This document shows positions 39,392 to 47,756 of a stretch of 64,000 nucleotides of DNA, piece by piece; position 1 is the first letter of the stretch; every line of letters begins with the position of its first letter. The stretch is from positions 1,612,001 to 1,676,000 of the forward strand of contig NZ_CP117996.1 of NCBI RefSeq assembly GCF_028743715.1. The letters run 5' to 3'. Source of the DNA: Microbacterium sp. Clip185 (GTDB taxonomy: Bacteria > Actinomycetota > Actinomycetes > Actinomycetales > Microbacteriaceae). Under the pieces are notes generated by a model. It was not told the DNA's origin and did not search any database. It saw nothing but the letters and a program-made list of their open reading frames with translations. The translations under genes were made by a program, and so were the position numbers.

Positions 39392-40633
39392 ATGCCGGCA
39401 CCCAAGGTCTTCGGAATCATCCTCGCGGGTGGCGAAGGTAAGCGACTCATGCCGTTGACGGCCGACCGGGCGAAGCCGGCGGTGCCGTTCGGCGGACAGT
39501 ACCGACTCATCGACTTCGCCATCTCGAACCTCATCAACTCGGGACTGCGACAGATCGTCGTCCTCACGCAGTACAAGTCCCACAGCCTCGACCGCCACGT
39601 CTCCCAGACATGGCGCATGTCGGCGCTGCTCGACTCCTACGTGACCTCCGTGCCGGCCCAGCAGCGCCTGGGCAAGCGATGGTTCTCCGGCTCCGCCGAC
39701 GCGATCCTGCAGAGCCTGAACCTCATCAACGACGAACAGCCCGACATCGTGGTCGTGGTCGGCGCCGACCACGTCTACCGGATGGACTTCCAGCAGATGC
39801 TGGACGCGCATATCTCCTCCGGGGCGCGCGCGACGGTCGCCGGCATCCGGCAGCCGATCGGTCTGGCCAACCAGTTCGGCGTCATCGACGTCGAGCCCGA
39901 CGACCCGACCCGCATCCGCGAGTTCCTCGAGAAGCCGCAGAATCCAGCAGGCCTCGTCGACAGCCCGCACGAGGTCCTCGCCTCCATGGGCAACTACATC
40001 TTCAACACCGATGCCCTCATCGAGGCCGTCGAAGCGGACGGCGAGCTTCCCACCTCGAACCACGACATGGGCGGCGACATCGTGCCGTACTTCGTCGACC
40101 GCGGCGAGGCGGGCGTCTACGACTTCATCCGCAACGAGGTCCCCGGCTCCACCGACCGGGACCGTGCCTACTGGCGGGACGTCGGCACGATCGACTCGTT
40201 CTACGACGCGCACCTCGATCTCATCTCGACGCTTCCGATCTTCAACCTCTACAACACGCAGTGGCCCATCCACTCCCAGCTCGTGAACTCGCCGCCCGCG
40301 AAGTTCGTGCGGGACGCGGTGGGTCGCATCGGCAACTCGATCGACTCGGTCGTCTCACTCGGGTCGGTGCTCTCGGGCACGCATCTGGAGCGCAGCGTCG
40401 TGGGTCCCTGGACCTTGGCGGGCGGCGGATCGACCATCACCGACTCGGTTCTCTTCGACCGTGTCCGCGTGGGAGCGGGAGCGCGCATCCACCGCGCGAT
40501 CCTCGACAAGAACGTCGTCCTTCTCGACGGCGCGACGGTCGGCGTCGATCGCGAGCGCGACCTCGCGCGCGGGTTCACCGTCACCGATTCGGGGATCACG
40601 GTCGTCGGCAAGAACGTGCGCGTCGAGCCGTAA
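39392..40633 (+). CDS. glgC: Glucose-1-phosphate adenylyltransferase
   Basis: A 413-residue ADP-glucose pyrophosphorylase, the committed step of glycogen synthesis. The nucleotide loop is [61 protein letters not shown] and the glucose-1-phosphate site EFLEKP are all present. The C-terminal left-handed beta-helix ([16 protein letters not shown]... [25 protein letters not shown]) is complete. The length is normal. ATG 39392 is 6 bases after TAGTCT. It pairs divergently with glgA. Confidence 0.96.
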   Translation: MPAPKVFGIILAGGEGKRLMPLTADRAKPAVPFGGQYRLIDFAISNLINSGLRQIVVLTQYKSHSLDRHVSQTWRMSALLDSYVTSVPAQQRLGKRWFSGSADAILQSLNLINDEQPDIVVVVGADHVYRMDFQQMLDAHISSGARATVAGIRQPIGLANQFGVIDVEPDDPTRIREFLEKPQNPAGLVDSPHEVLASMGNYIFNTDALIEAVEADGELPTSNHDMGGDIVPYFVDRGEAGVYDFIRNEVPGSTDRDRAYWRDVGTIDSFYDAHLDLISTLPIFNLYNTQWPIHSQLVNSPPAKFVRDAVGRIGNSIDSVVSLGSVLSGTHLERSVVGPWTLAGGGSTITDSVLFDRVRVGAGARIHRAILDKNVVLLDGATVGVDRERDLARGFTVTDSGITVVGKNVRVEP

Positions 40634-40684
40634 CACCCGCGGTGTCCGTCAAGCGCTCGCTGCGGCGCGCGCTAGCGTGGACGG

Positions 40685-41329
40685 ATGCGTGAGACCCGCC
40701 CTCGTCGTCTGCTCGTCGTGCTCGACGCCGACTCCACCCTCATCCGCAACGAGGTCATCGAACTGATCGCGGACGAGGCCGGACGCGGCGCCGAGGTCGC
40801 GGCGGCGACGGAGGCGGCGATGCGCGGGGAGGTGGACTTCGCGACGAGCCTGCGCGGCCGCGTCGCCCAGCTTCGCGGCGTCCCCACCGCGTCGTTCGCG
40901 CGGGTGCGCTCGCGCATCGAGCCGACCCCGGGCGCACGTGAGCTGATCGAGGCCGTGCACGCGCGAGATGGCGTCGTCGGTGTGGTCTCCGGCGGCTTCC
41001 ACGAGATCCTCGACGAGATCGCGCCCGCCCTCGGCGTCGACCTGTGGCGCGCGAACCGCCTCGAGGTCGGGTCCGACGAGCTCACGGGCGTCGTCTCGGG
41101 CACCATCGTCGACGCGGAGGCCAAGGCGTCGCAACTGATCGAATGGGCCGCACAGCACGGGGTGGATCCACGCCGAACGATCGCCATCGGCGACGGCGCC
41201 AACGACCTGTTGATGATGCGCGCGGCGGCTCTGGGCCTGGCGTTCAACGCGAAGCCCGCGGTGCGCGCTTCCGCCGATCTCGTCATCGGCCCCGTGGACC
41301 TGCGCGAGGTCATTCCGCTCCTGCCCTGA
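40685..41329 (+). CDS. serB: Phosphoserine phosphatase, short form
   Basis: A 214-residue HAD enzyme that dephosphorylates phosphoserine to serine. Motif I is LDADSTLIRNEVIELIADEAG (DxDST, the SerB hallmark), motif II Ser lies in GVVSGGFHEI, and motif IV is AIGDGANDLLMM. It lacks the ACT domains present in the longer mycobacterial SerB2, so no serine feedback domain is visible. ATG 40685 lies 6 bases after TAGCGT (40673-40678). Confidence 0.9.
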   Translation: MRETRPRRLLVVLDADSTLIRNEVIELIADEAGRGAEVAAATEAAMRGEVDFATSLRGRVAQLRGVPTASFARVRSRIEPTPGARELIEAVHARDGVVGVVSGGFHEILDEIAPALGVDLWRANRLEVGSDELTGVVSGTIVDAEAKASQLIEWAAQHGVDPRRTIAIGDGANDLLMMRAAALGLAFNAKPAVRASADLVIGPVDLREVIPLLP

Positions 41330-41360
41330 CGGCGTCGGAGGCGAGGCGTAGAGTCCGGGA

Positions 41361-42035
41361 ATGCAGGTCATTCTCATTCCCGGCCTCTGGCTCGGCGGAG
41401 AGTCGTGGCACGACGTGGTGCCCACGATCGACGACGCCGGCTTCGACGCCGTTCCTCTCACCCTTCCGTCCTCCCCAGAAGCGCAGCTGGCGGACTGGAT
41501 CGCTGCCGTGGTGGCACGGATCGACGCCGCCGGCGAGCCGGTCGTGCTCGTGGGGCACAGCGGCGGTGGAAATGTCGCGTGGGGCGCCGCCGACGCGCGT
41601 CCTGATGGCGTCAGCCGCGTGATCTTCGTCGACACGGTGCCCGTGCCGGACGGCGCGGACATCTCAGCATTCCCGGTCGTCGACGGCGTCGTGCCGTTCC
41701 CGGGTTGGGAGGCGTTCGACGCCCCAGACATCGCCGACCTCGACGCAGGTATGCGCCAGCGGCTCGCCGCCACAGCAGTACCCGTGCCCGCATCCGTTCC
41801 GACGGACCCGCTTCACCTGCACGACCGGCGCCGTTACCGCATCCCCGTCACCGTTCTCTCCGGCGGCGCCGACGCCGAAGAACTGGACACGCAGTTGTCA
41901 GCGTGGCCGAGCTATCACGATGAGTGGCGCGCAATCACCGACCGCGAGGTCTCGCGCGTCGGGTCGGGCCACTGGCCGCAGTTCTCCCAGCCCAGACTGC
42001 TGGGAGCGCTCATCGTGCGCGCGATCGAGCGCTGA
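41361..42035 (+). CDS. Alpha/beta fold hydrolase
   Basis: A 224-residue small alpha/beta hydrolase. It begins QVILIPGLWLGGESWHDVVP (oxyanion loop GLWLGG), the nucleophile elbow is GHSGGG (Ser), and the catalytic His is in GSGHWPQFSQP. Similarity is to the esterase/hydroxynitrile-lyase-like branch. The substrate is unknown. ATG 41361 lies 6 bases after TAGAGT (41349-41354), suggesting leaderless translation. It converges on fabG with only three bases between stops. Confidence 0.87.
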   Translation: MQVILIPGLWLGGESWHDVVPTIDDAGFDAVPLTLPSSPEAQLADWIAAVVARIDAAGEPVVLVGHSGGGNVAWGAADARPDGVSRVIFVDTVPVPDGADISAFPVVDGVVPFPGWEAFDAPDIADLDAGMRQRLAATAVPVPASVPTDPLHLHDRRRYRIPVTVLSGGADAEELDTQLSAWPSYHDEWRAITDREVSRVGSGHWPQFSQPRLLGALIVRAIER

Positions 42036-42038
42036 CGA

Positions 42039-42749
42039 TCAGTGACCCATGCCCAGGCCGCCGTCGACGGGGATGACGGCGCCGGAAACGTAGGCGGCGT
42101 CATCGGAGGCGAGCCACGCCACGACCGCGGCGACCTCCGCCGCGGTGCCGTAGCGGCCGGCCGGAATGGCCTTCTTGTACTCCGCCTGCGTCTCGGCCGG
42201 CAGCTCGGCCGTCATGTCCGTCTCAATGAAGCCGGGGGCGACGACGTTCGTCGTGATGCCGCGCGCACCGAGCTCGCGGGTCAGCGAGCGAGCGAAGCCG
42301 ACAAGCGCACTCTTGGAGCTTGCGTAATTGATCTGGCCCGCCGAGCCGTAGAGGCCGACCACACTGGAGATCAGGATGACGCGACCCCAACGCGCCCGGA
42401 TGAGCCCCTTGGCGGCGCGCTTGACCACGCGGAACGTACCGCCGAGGTTCGTGTCGATCACATCGTCGAAATCGTCCTCGCTCATGCGCAGAAGCAGCAT
42501 GTCGCGCGTGATGCCCGCGTTCGCGACGAGGATGGTGACGGGGCCGAGCTTCTCCTCGACTTCGGTGTAGGCGGCGTCCAGTGCGGCGGCGTCCGTCACA
42601 TCGGCACGCACCGTGAGCGTGCCTTCCGGTCCCTCGCCCGAGCGAGCGGTCACGGCGACGCGGTACCCGTCGGACACGAAGCGTTCGGCGATCGCGCGGC
42701 CGATGCCACGGTTTCCTCCGGTGATGAGCACGACACGGTCGCTCGACAT
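42039..42749 (-). CDS. fabG: 3-oxoacyl-ACP reductase
   Basis: A 236-residue classical SDR that reduces 3-ketoacyl-ACP in fatty acid elongation. TGGNRGIG (NADPH site), NAGIT, Ser in LISSVVGLYG, and YASSKSAL (YxxxK) are all intact, and the C-terminus SGAVIPVDGGLGMGH is typical of FabG. The length is slightly short but complete. ATG 42749 follows a GAGGAG ribosome binding site. It stands apart from a fatty acid synthesis cluster, so a related acyl or polyhydroxyalkanoate reductase role cannot be excluded. Confidence 0.88.
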   Translation of the reverse strand: MSSDRVVLITGGNRGIGRAIAERFVSDGYRVAVTARSGEGPEGTLTVRADVTDAAALDAAYTEVEEKLGPVTILVANAGITRDMLLLRMSEDDFDDVIDTNLGGTFRVVKRAAKGLIRARWGRVILISSVVGLYGSAGQINYASSKSALVGFARSLTRELGARGITTNVVAPGFIETDMTAELPAETQAEYKKAIPAGRYGTAAEVAAVVAWLASDDAAYVSGAVIPVDGGLGMGH

Positions 42750-42855
42750 GGTTCTCCTCGTCAGTTCGGGCAGAGCCTCCAGCCTATCGACAGGCCCGTT
42801 TGACACCGCCCAGCGCTCACTGGAAGGCTTCCCTCACAGACTGAAAGGCACCCCG

Positions 42856-43476
42856 ATGAGCGATCAGAACAACGACCTTCCCACGCCCGCATCCGCGGGA
42901 GAAGGCGGCACCCCCGACGCTCAGCCCACGCCAGCGGAGCCCTCCGGCGCGGCCCCCGCATCGCCGGACTACCAGCCGCCCGCCTACGCGCCGCCGTCCT
43001 ACCCGGCTCCGTCGTCCCCGGCCCCCTCCTATGCACCGCCCGCCGCCTACCCGGGATACAGCGCACCTCCGGCGGCGCCCGCCGCCTATCCGGCGTACGG
43101 CGTGCCCCCCACGGCCCCCGCGTATCCGCCCGCGTACCAGGGCGCCCCGGCCTACGGGGTCCCGCCGACCTACACGCCGTATCCCGCGGGCCCCAAGACG
43201 AACAGCCTCGCTGTGGTGTCGCTGGTCTCCTCGATCATCGGGGTGGTCATGCTGCCGTTCATCGGTTCCATCGTCGGCATCATCACCGGCCACATCTCGC
43301 TCAAGCAGATCCGCGAACGCGAAGAGGGAGGCCGCGCGCTGGGGCTGGCGGGCACCATCACCGGTTACGCGGGCCTCGTGCTCTACGCGATCATCGGGGT
43401 GCTCGTGGTGCTCTGGATCGTCTGGGTCGTGAATCTCGCCAACGGCGCCTACTACGACTACAGCTACTCGTCCTGA
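42856..43476 (+). CDS. DUF4190 domain protein with Pro/Tyr-rich N-terminus
   Basis: A 206-residue membrane protein. Residues 1-115 are low-complexity and rich in Pro, Ala and Tyr with repeated YxAPPxYP-type units. Residues 118-200 form a DUF4190 module with two membrane helices (SLVSSIIGVVMLPFIGSIVGIITG and YAGLVLYAIIGVLVVLWIVWVV) separated by HISLKQIREREEGGRALGLAG. The Pro/Tyr-rich tail is probably cytoplasmic and disordered. No known activity. ATG 42856 is preceded by AAAGG. Confidence 0.85.
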   Translation: MSDQNNDLPTPASAGEGGTPDAQPTPAEPSGAAPASPDYQPPAYAPPSYPAPSSPAPSYAPPAAYPGYSAPPAAPAAYPAYGVPPTAPAYPPAYQGAPAYGVPPTYTPYPAGPKTNSLAVVSLVSSIIGVVMLPFIGSIVGIITGHISLKQIREREEGGRALGLAGTITGYAGLVLYAIIGVLVVLWIVWVVNLANGAYYDYSYSS

Positions 43477-43518
43477 CCGACCCCGCGAGCGGTGCCTCCG
43501 GCGTACTCTGGAAACACC

Positions 43519-43872
43519 GTGAAGCACCCCTCCCCACCGCAGTCGGCGACCTCGCTCCCCCACGCTCCGCGTGACGAGTCGAGCGCTCGCATGCTCAAGT
43601 ACGTCATCATGATGGGCGTGCGGGTGGCCTGCTTCGTCGCGATGATCCTCGTCACCCCCTACGGCTGGTACACGTGGCTGTTCGCCGCGGGAGCCGTGTT
43701 CCTTCCCTACATCGCCGTCGTGATCGCGAACGTGGGCCAGGAGTCCCGAGCCGCCCCCGCCGAGACCGTCACTCTGCCCGCTCTGGATCCGAAAGCGGAG
43801 CGGCCCGCGCCGACCCCCCACAGCCAGGTGATCACCATCTCCGAAACGCCTCCGAGCACGCACGACGCATGA
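43519..43872 (+). CDS. DUF3099 family membrane protein
   Basis: A 117-residue protein with two membrane helices (MLKYVIMMGVRVACFVAMILV and WYTWLFAAGAVFLPYIAVVIANV), preceded by a short cytoplasmic segment ARDESSARMLKY typical of DUF3099. The tail is Pro/Thr-rich. Function is unknown. GTG 43519 was chosen; TACTCT (43504-43509) lies 9 bases before. Its stop overlaps the next start (ATGA), so it forms an operon with the small Cys/His protein and SURF1. Confidence 0.82.
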   Translation: MKHPSPPQSATSLPHAPRDESSARMLKYVIMMGVRVACFVAMILVTPYGWYTWLFAAGAVFLPYIAVVIANVGQESRAAPAETVTLPALDPKAERPAPTPHSQVITISETPPSTHDA

Positions 43873-44075
43873 GCGACGAGGCGATCTGTTCACGAGCGGG
43901 ATGTCGCGACGGCGCCCGTTGGCGGGTGCTGTGGCGCAATCCGCGGATCCATGACGCGGATCGACGCAAGATCTGGCTGGCCTGCGACGCGCACGTCGCG
44001 TATCTCCGCGACTTCCTCGCGACCCGTTCCTTCCCGGTCGCGGTCGAGCCCTTCGCCACGCAGGACGCGTCGTGA
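43869..44075 (+). CDS. Small conserved Cys/His protein, 68 aa
   Basis: A 68-residue protein starting MSDEAICSRAGCRDGARWRV. Four possible metal ligands are spaced as Cys7-x4-Cys12 and Cys39-x2-His42, with WRNPRIH between, so a small zinc knuckle is likely. I recall similar proteins upstream of SURF1 in other actinobacteria but know no function. It overlaps both neighbours by four bases (ATGA and GTGA), showing tight translational coupling. A role beside SURF1 in cytochrome oxidase assembly is only a guess from context. Confidence 0.75.
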   Translation: MSDEAICSRAGCRDGARWRVLWRNPRIHDADRRKIWLACDAHVAYLRDFLATRSFPVAVEPFATQDAS

Positions 44076-44914
44076 GCATCCGTCGTGACACCGCTGTGCG
44101 GTGGACCGCGTACGTCGGGGTCGCCATCGCGTTCGCGATCGCGTGCGTCTTCCTCTCGAACTGGCAGTTCGCGCGCAACGACGAACGGGCAGCGCAGCTC
44201 GCTCTCGTCGAGCGGAACTACGACGCGACGGCCGTGCCGCTGAACGAGCTGCTTCCCGACGACGAGTTGGATCCGGAGTCGGAATGGCATCCGGTGGTCG
44301 TCGTCGGTGAGTACGTACCGGAGCAACAGTTGGTGGTGCGCAATCGTCCTCACGGAGGCACGAGCGCGTTCGAGGTTCTGACACCGCTGCGCACATCCGA
44401 CGGGAAAGTGCTCATCGTCGACCGCGGCTGGATCCCGCCGGCGGAGAGTGGTGACGGGCCGGCTGCGATTCCCGCACCTCCTGACGGCCCGGTGAGCGTA
44501 GTGGTGCGCCTGCGCGCTCCGGAGGCGCTACCGGCCTCTGGCCGGTCGGCGCCTGCCGGGCAGGTCCCGACCATCAACCTCCCCCTCGTCGCAGAGACGA
44601 CGGGTCCGGAGACACTCACCTCCGCCTATGGGGCCCTGGTCAGCGAGACCCCGCCTGTCACGCAGATGCCGTACGCGCTGGCAGCACCGTCGGAGGATCC
44701 TGGACCGCATCTGTCGTACGCGATCCAGTGGATCCTGTTCGCGGTGATGGGGTTCGTGTTCATCGGCTACATCATCCGTACGGAGCGTCGTAAGCGCGCG
44801 GAGGACGAAGAGGACGAGGCCACGCCGACCCCATCGCCCGCCGTCCGTCGGCGTGCCCGCGTGGACCGGGACGCCGAGCAGGAGGACGCGATCCTCGACC
44901 GCGCCGACGCCTGA
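44072..44914 (+). CDS. SURF1 family cytochrome c oxidase assembly protein
   Basis: A 280-residue membrane protein with an N-terminal helix (WTAYVGVAIAFAIACVFLSNWQF, ending in the conserved W-x-F), a large extracytoplasmic domain (with VVGEYVPEQQLVVRNRP and VLIVDRGWIPP, both SURF1 hallmarks), and a C-terminal helix (YAIQWILFAVMGFVFIGYIIR). SURF1 helps insert heme a into subunit I of the oxidase. Heme A biosynthesis genes ctaA and ctaB lie elsewhere in this window. GTG 44072 overlaps the preceding stop. Confidence 0.92.
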   Translation: MSIRRDTAVRWTAYVGVAIAFAIACVFLSNWQFARNDERAAQLALVERNYDATAVPLNELLPDDELDPESEWHPVVVVGEYVPEQQLVVRNRPHGGTSAFEVLTPLRTSDGKVLIVDRGWIPPAESGDGPAAIPAPPDGPVSVVVRLRAPEALPASGRSAPAGQVPTINLPLVAETTGPETLTSAYGALVSETPPVTQMPYALAAPSEDPGPHLSYAIQWILFAVMGFVFIGYIIRTERRKRAEDEEDEATPTPSPAVRRRARVDRDAEQEDAILDRADA

Positions 44915-44918
44915 GGGA

Positions 44919-46517
44919 TCAGGCCAGGGTGATCAGGTCGACGTAGTCACGACCCCAGATGTCCTCGACCCCGTCGGGGAGGATGAGGACGCGCTCCGGG
45001 TTGAGGGCCTCCACGGCCCCGGCGTCGTGTGAGACGAGCACCACGGCACCCTCGTAGTGTGCAAGTGCTCCGAGGATTTCCTCGCGCGAGGCCGGGTCGA
45101 GGTTGTTCGTCGGCTCGTCAAGGAGCAGCATGTTCGCGCTCGAGACGACGAGCGTGGCCAGCGACAGGCGCGTCTTCTCTCCGCCGGAGAGCACGCCGGC
45201 AGGCTTCAGCACGTCGTCGCCGGTGAACAGGAACGAACCGAGAACCTTGCGGGCTTCCGTCGCGGTGATGTCCGGCGCTGCCGACATCATGTTCTCCAGG
45301 ACCGAGCGAGACACGTCGAGGTTCTCATGCTCCTGGGCGTAGTACCCGATCTTCAGACCGTGTCCGGGCTCGATCGTTCCGGTGTCCGGAGCGTCCACTC
45401 CCGCGAGCATCCGCAGCAGCGTCGTCTTGCCCGCGCCGTTGAGCCCCAGAACGACGACCTTCGACCCGCGATCGATCGCCAGGTCAACGTCGGCGAAGAT
45501 CTCCAGCGAGCCGTACGACTTCGACAGGCCGCGCGCCATCAGCGGCGTCTTTCCGCACGGGGCAGGCTTCGGGAAGCGGAGCTTCGCGACGCGATCTTCT
45601 TGGCGCACGTCATCCAGACCCGAGAGCATCTTCTCCGCGCGTGCCACCATCTGGTGGGCTGCCGCGGCCTTCGAAGCCTTGGCGCCGAAGCGCGCCGCCT
45701 GCAACTGGAGTGCCGTCGCCTTCTTCTCGACGTTGACGCGCTCCTTCTTGCGGCGCTCCTCATCGGCCACCCGCTGACGCTGGTAGTTCTTCCAGTTCAT
45801 GTTGTAGATGTCGATGACCTGGCGGTTGGCGTCGAGGTAGAAGACACGGTTCACGGTCTCGCCGACGAGTTCGACGTCGTGACTGATGACGATGAGCCCG
45901 CCCTTGTAGTTCTTCAGGAACTCACGGAGCCAGACCACACTGTCGGCGTCGAGGTGGTTCGTCGGCTCGTCGAGGATCATCGTGTCGGCATCCGAGAACA
46001 GGATGCGGGCGAGCTCGATGCGCCGGCGCTGACCGCCCGAGAGCGTCTTCAGCGGCTGATCGAGGATGCGGTCGGGAAGCGAGAGGTTGTGGGCGATGGA
46101 CGCCGCCTCGGCCTCGGCCGCGTAGCCCCCGAGTGACTCGAAGCGCTCGGTGAGCGTCCCGTAACGCCGCATGGCCTTCGCGGCGACGTCCGGATCGTCG
46201 TCGGCCATCGCGAGCGAGGCCTCCTGCATGCCGAGCGCAAGCGTCCCCAACCCGCGCGCGTCGAGGATGCGCGTGCGTGCCAGCATCTCCGGGTCGCCCG
46301 AACGAGGATCCTGCGGGAGGTAGCCGAGCTCTCCCCCGCGCTGCACCTCTCCCGCCGAGGGCAGCAGGTCGCCGGCGAGGACCTTCGTGAGCGTCGTCTT
46401 GCCCGCGCCGTTGCGACCGACCAGCCCGATCTTGTCGCCTCGGGAGACGCGGAAGGCGACCTCGGACATGAGAACGCGCGCGCCGACGCGGATCTCGAGG
46501 TCATGCACGGCGAGCAC
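44919..46517 (-). CDS. ABC-F family ATPase
   Basis: A 532-residue soluble protein with two ABC domains and no membrane part, so it should act on the ribosome rather than in transport. Walker A sites are LVGRNGAGKTT and VLGLNGAGKTT, signatures are LSGGQRRRIELARIL and LSGGEKTRLSLATLV, and both Walker B sites end in DEPTNHLD and DEPTNNLD. The interdomain linker (about 235-300) is highly basic, as expected for tRNA contact. The start is uncertain: GTG 46517 gives the family-like VLAVHDLEIRVG; GTG 46565 would add 16 residues, with TAGACT (46576-46571) just upstream. Whether it protects against an antibiotic or is housekeeping (EttA/Uup-like) cannot be told. Confidence 0.9.
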   Translation of the reverse strand: MLAVHDLEIRVGARVLMSEVAFRVSRGDKIGLVGRNGAGKTTLTKVLAGDLLPSAGEVQRGGELGYLPQDPRSGDPEMLARTRILDARGLGTLALGMQEASLAMADDDPDVAAKAMRRYGTLTERFESLGGYAAEAEAASIAHNLSLPDRILDQPLKTLSGGQRRRIELARILFSDADTMILDEPTNHLDADSVVWLREFLKNYKGGLIVISHDVELVGETVNRVFYLDANRQVIDIYNMNWKNYQRQRVADEERRKKERVNVEKKATALQLQAARFGAKASKAAAAHQMVARAEKMLSGLDDVRQEDRVAKLRFPKPAPCGKTPLMARGLSKSYGSLEIFADVDLAIDRGSKVVVLGLNGAGKTTLLRMLAGVDAPDTGTIEPGHGLKIGYYAQEHENLDVSRSVLENMMSAAPDITATEARKVLGSFLFTGDDVLKPAGVLSGGEKTRLSLATLVVSSANMLLLDEPTNNLDPASREEILGALAHYEGAVVLVSHDAGAVEALNPERVLILPDGVEDIWGRDYVDLITLA

Positions 46518-46644
46518 GGCGTACGTCCGTTCTGTTCGGGTGGGGTCGTGGCCGGAGAAGGCCACCGTTCAGTCTACCGGGCCCCCATCGACACGTCGTT
46601 GCGGTCACACTGCTGGTCGACCGCGGTCGAAATCCGTCAGCGAG

Positions 46645-46663
46645 TTAGGGTAGCCTCGCCTAG
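46645..46663 (+). promoter_or_regulatory. DtxR/IdeR iron box of the siderophore ABC operon
   Basis: The 19 bases TTAGGGTAGCCTCGCCTAG closely match the DtxR/IdeR operator consensus (TTAGGTTAGGCTAACCTAA). They include TAGCCT (46651-46656), a likely -10 element, so the iron-loaded repressor would block polymerase directly. They lie 28 bases before the start of the binding-protein gene. Confidence 0.85.
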
Positions 46664-46690
46664 CACCCCTTCAGAAAGGCCCTCCTCGCC

Positions 46691-47725
46691 ATGCAGCTCA
46701 AGCGCTGGACCGCCATTGCGGTCGCCGCCGTCTCCCTTGCCGCTCTCACCGCCTGCAGTTCAGGAATGGCGACCCCCGCTGCCACCGGCGATGACGCGGG
46801 TCAGAGCGACGCGTTCCCGCTCTCGATCGAGAATGCCTTCGGCGCCACCACGATCGACGCCAAGCCGCAGCGCGTCGTGACGGTCGACTGGGGCAACCAG
46901 GATGTCGCGCTGGCGCTGGGAATCGTGCCGGTGGCCATGCCGAAGGTGACCTACGGCGACGAGGACGGCGACGGACTCCTGCCGTGGGTGAAGGACAAGC
47001 TCGACGAGCTCGGCGCCGAGACCCCCGTTCTCATGGATGAGACAGACGGGTACGACTACGAGGCCATCGCCGATGCGGCACCCGATGTCATCCTGGCCGC
47101 ATACTCCGGCATGACCCAGGAGCAGTACGACACCCTCAGCAAGATCGCACCGGTCGTCACCTACCAGGACATGGCGTGGGGGACGTCGTGGCAGGACATG
47201 ACCATCCTCGATGGAACGGCCCTGGGAATGGCCGACGAGGCCCAGGATCTCGTCTCATCGCTCGAGAAGCACGTCGCCGACACCGCCGCGCAGTATCCGG
47301 CCATCGCCGGGAAGACCACGCTCCTGTCGTACTTCGACCCGACCGACCTCAGCAATCTCGGCTTCTACAGCCGGTCGGATCCGCGCGTCGGCTACCTCGA
47401 GGAGATGGGCTTCGCGCCCTCCGCATACGTCAAAGAGCAGTCGGCCGCGTCCGACCAGTTCTGGATCGTCACCAGCACCGAGCAGATCGAGAGCTTCGAA
47501 GACGTGCAGGTGATCGTCACCTACGGCACGGACGAGACGCTCGCCCAGTGGCAGGCCGATCCGCTCATGTCCCGTATCCCCGCCGTCGCCAAGGGCGCCG
47601 TCGCGGTGATCACCTCCGACTCGACGCTCTCCTCGGCGATCACGCCGTCGCCGCTGTCGATCGGCACGAGCTACGGCGACGACTACATCACGTTGGTCGG
47701 AGAGGCCGCCGCCAAGGCATCATGA
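46691..47725 (+). CDS. Iron-siderophore ABC transporter substrate-binding lipoprotein
   Basis: A 344-residue FecB/FepB-type binding protein. The signal peptide ends in the lipobox LTAC (Cys22). The type III binding fold is visible: PQRVVTVDWGNQDVALALGIVPVAMP in the first lobe, AAPDVILAAYSGMTQEQYDTLSKIAPVV, then an N-terminal helix backbone and the second lobe. It should bind a ferric siderophore outside the membrane and hand it to the two permeases encoded next. It is the first gene of the operon, 31 bases before the permease, directly downstream of an iron box. Confidence 0.92.
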   Translation: MQLKRWTAIAVAAVSLAALTACSSGMATPAATGDDAGQSDAFPLSIENAFGATTIDAKPQRVVTVDWGNQDVALALGIVPVAMPKVTYGDEDGDGLLPWVKDKLDELGAETPVLMDETDGYDYEAIADAAPDVILAAYSGMTQEQYDTLSKIAPVVTYQDMAWGTSWQDMTILDGTALGMADEAQDLVSSLEKHVADTAAQYPAIAGKTTLLSYFDPTDLSNLGFYSRSDPRVGYLEEMGFAPSAYVKEQSAASDQFWIVTSTEQIESFEDVQVIVTYGTDETLAQWQADPLMSRIPAVAKGAVAVITSDSTLSSAITPSPLSIGTSYGDDYITLVGEAAAKAS

Positions 47726-47756
47726 TCCCGCCGATCGTCCGCGGGCGCGGGCGGCG

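Noticed and set aside
39346..39618. Upstream extension of the glgA frame into glgC
   Set aside because: GlgA homologues start at MRVDIVSKEYPP and the promoter lies at 39353-39358.
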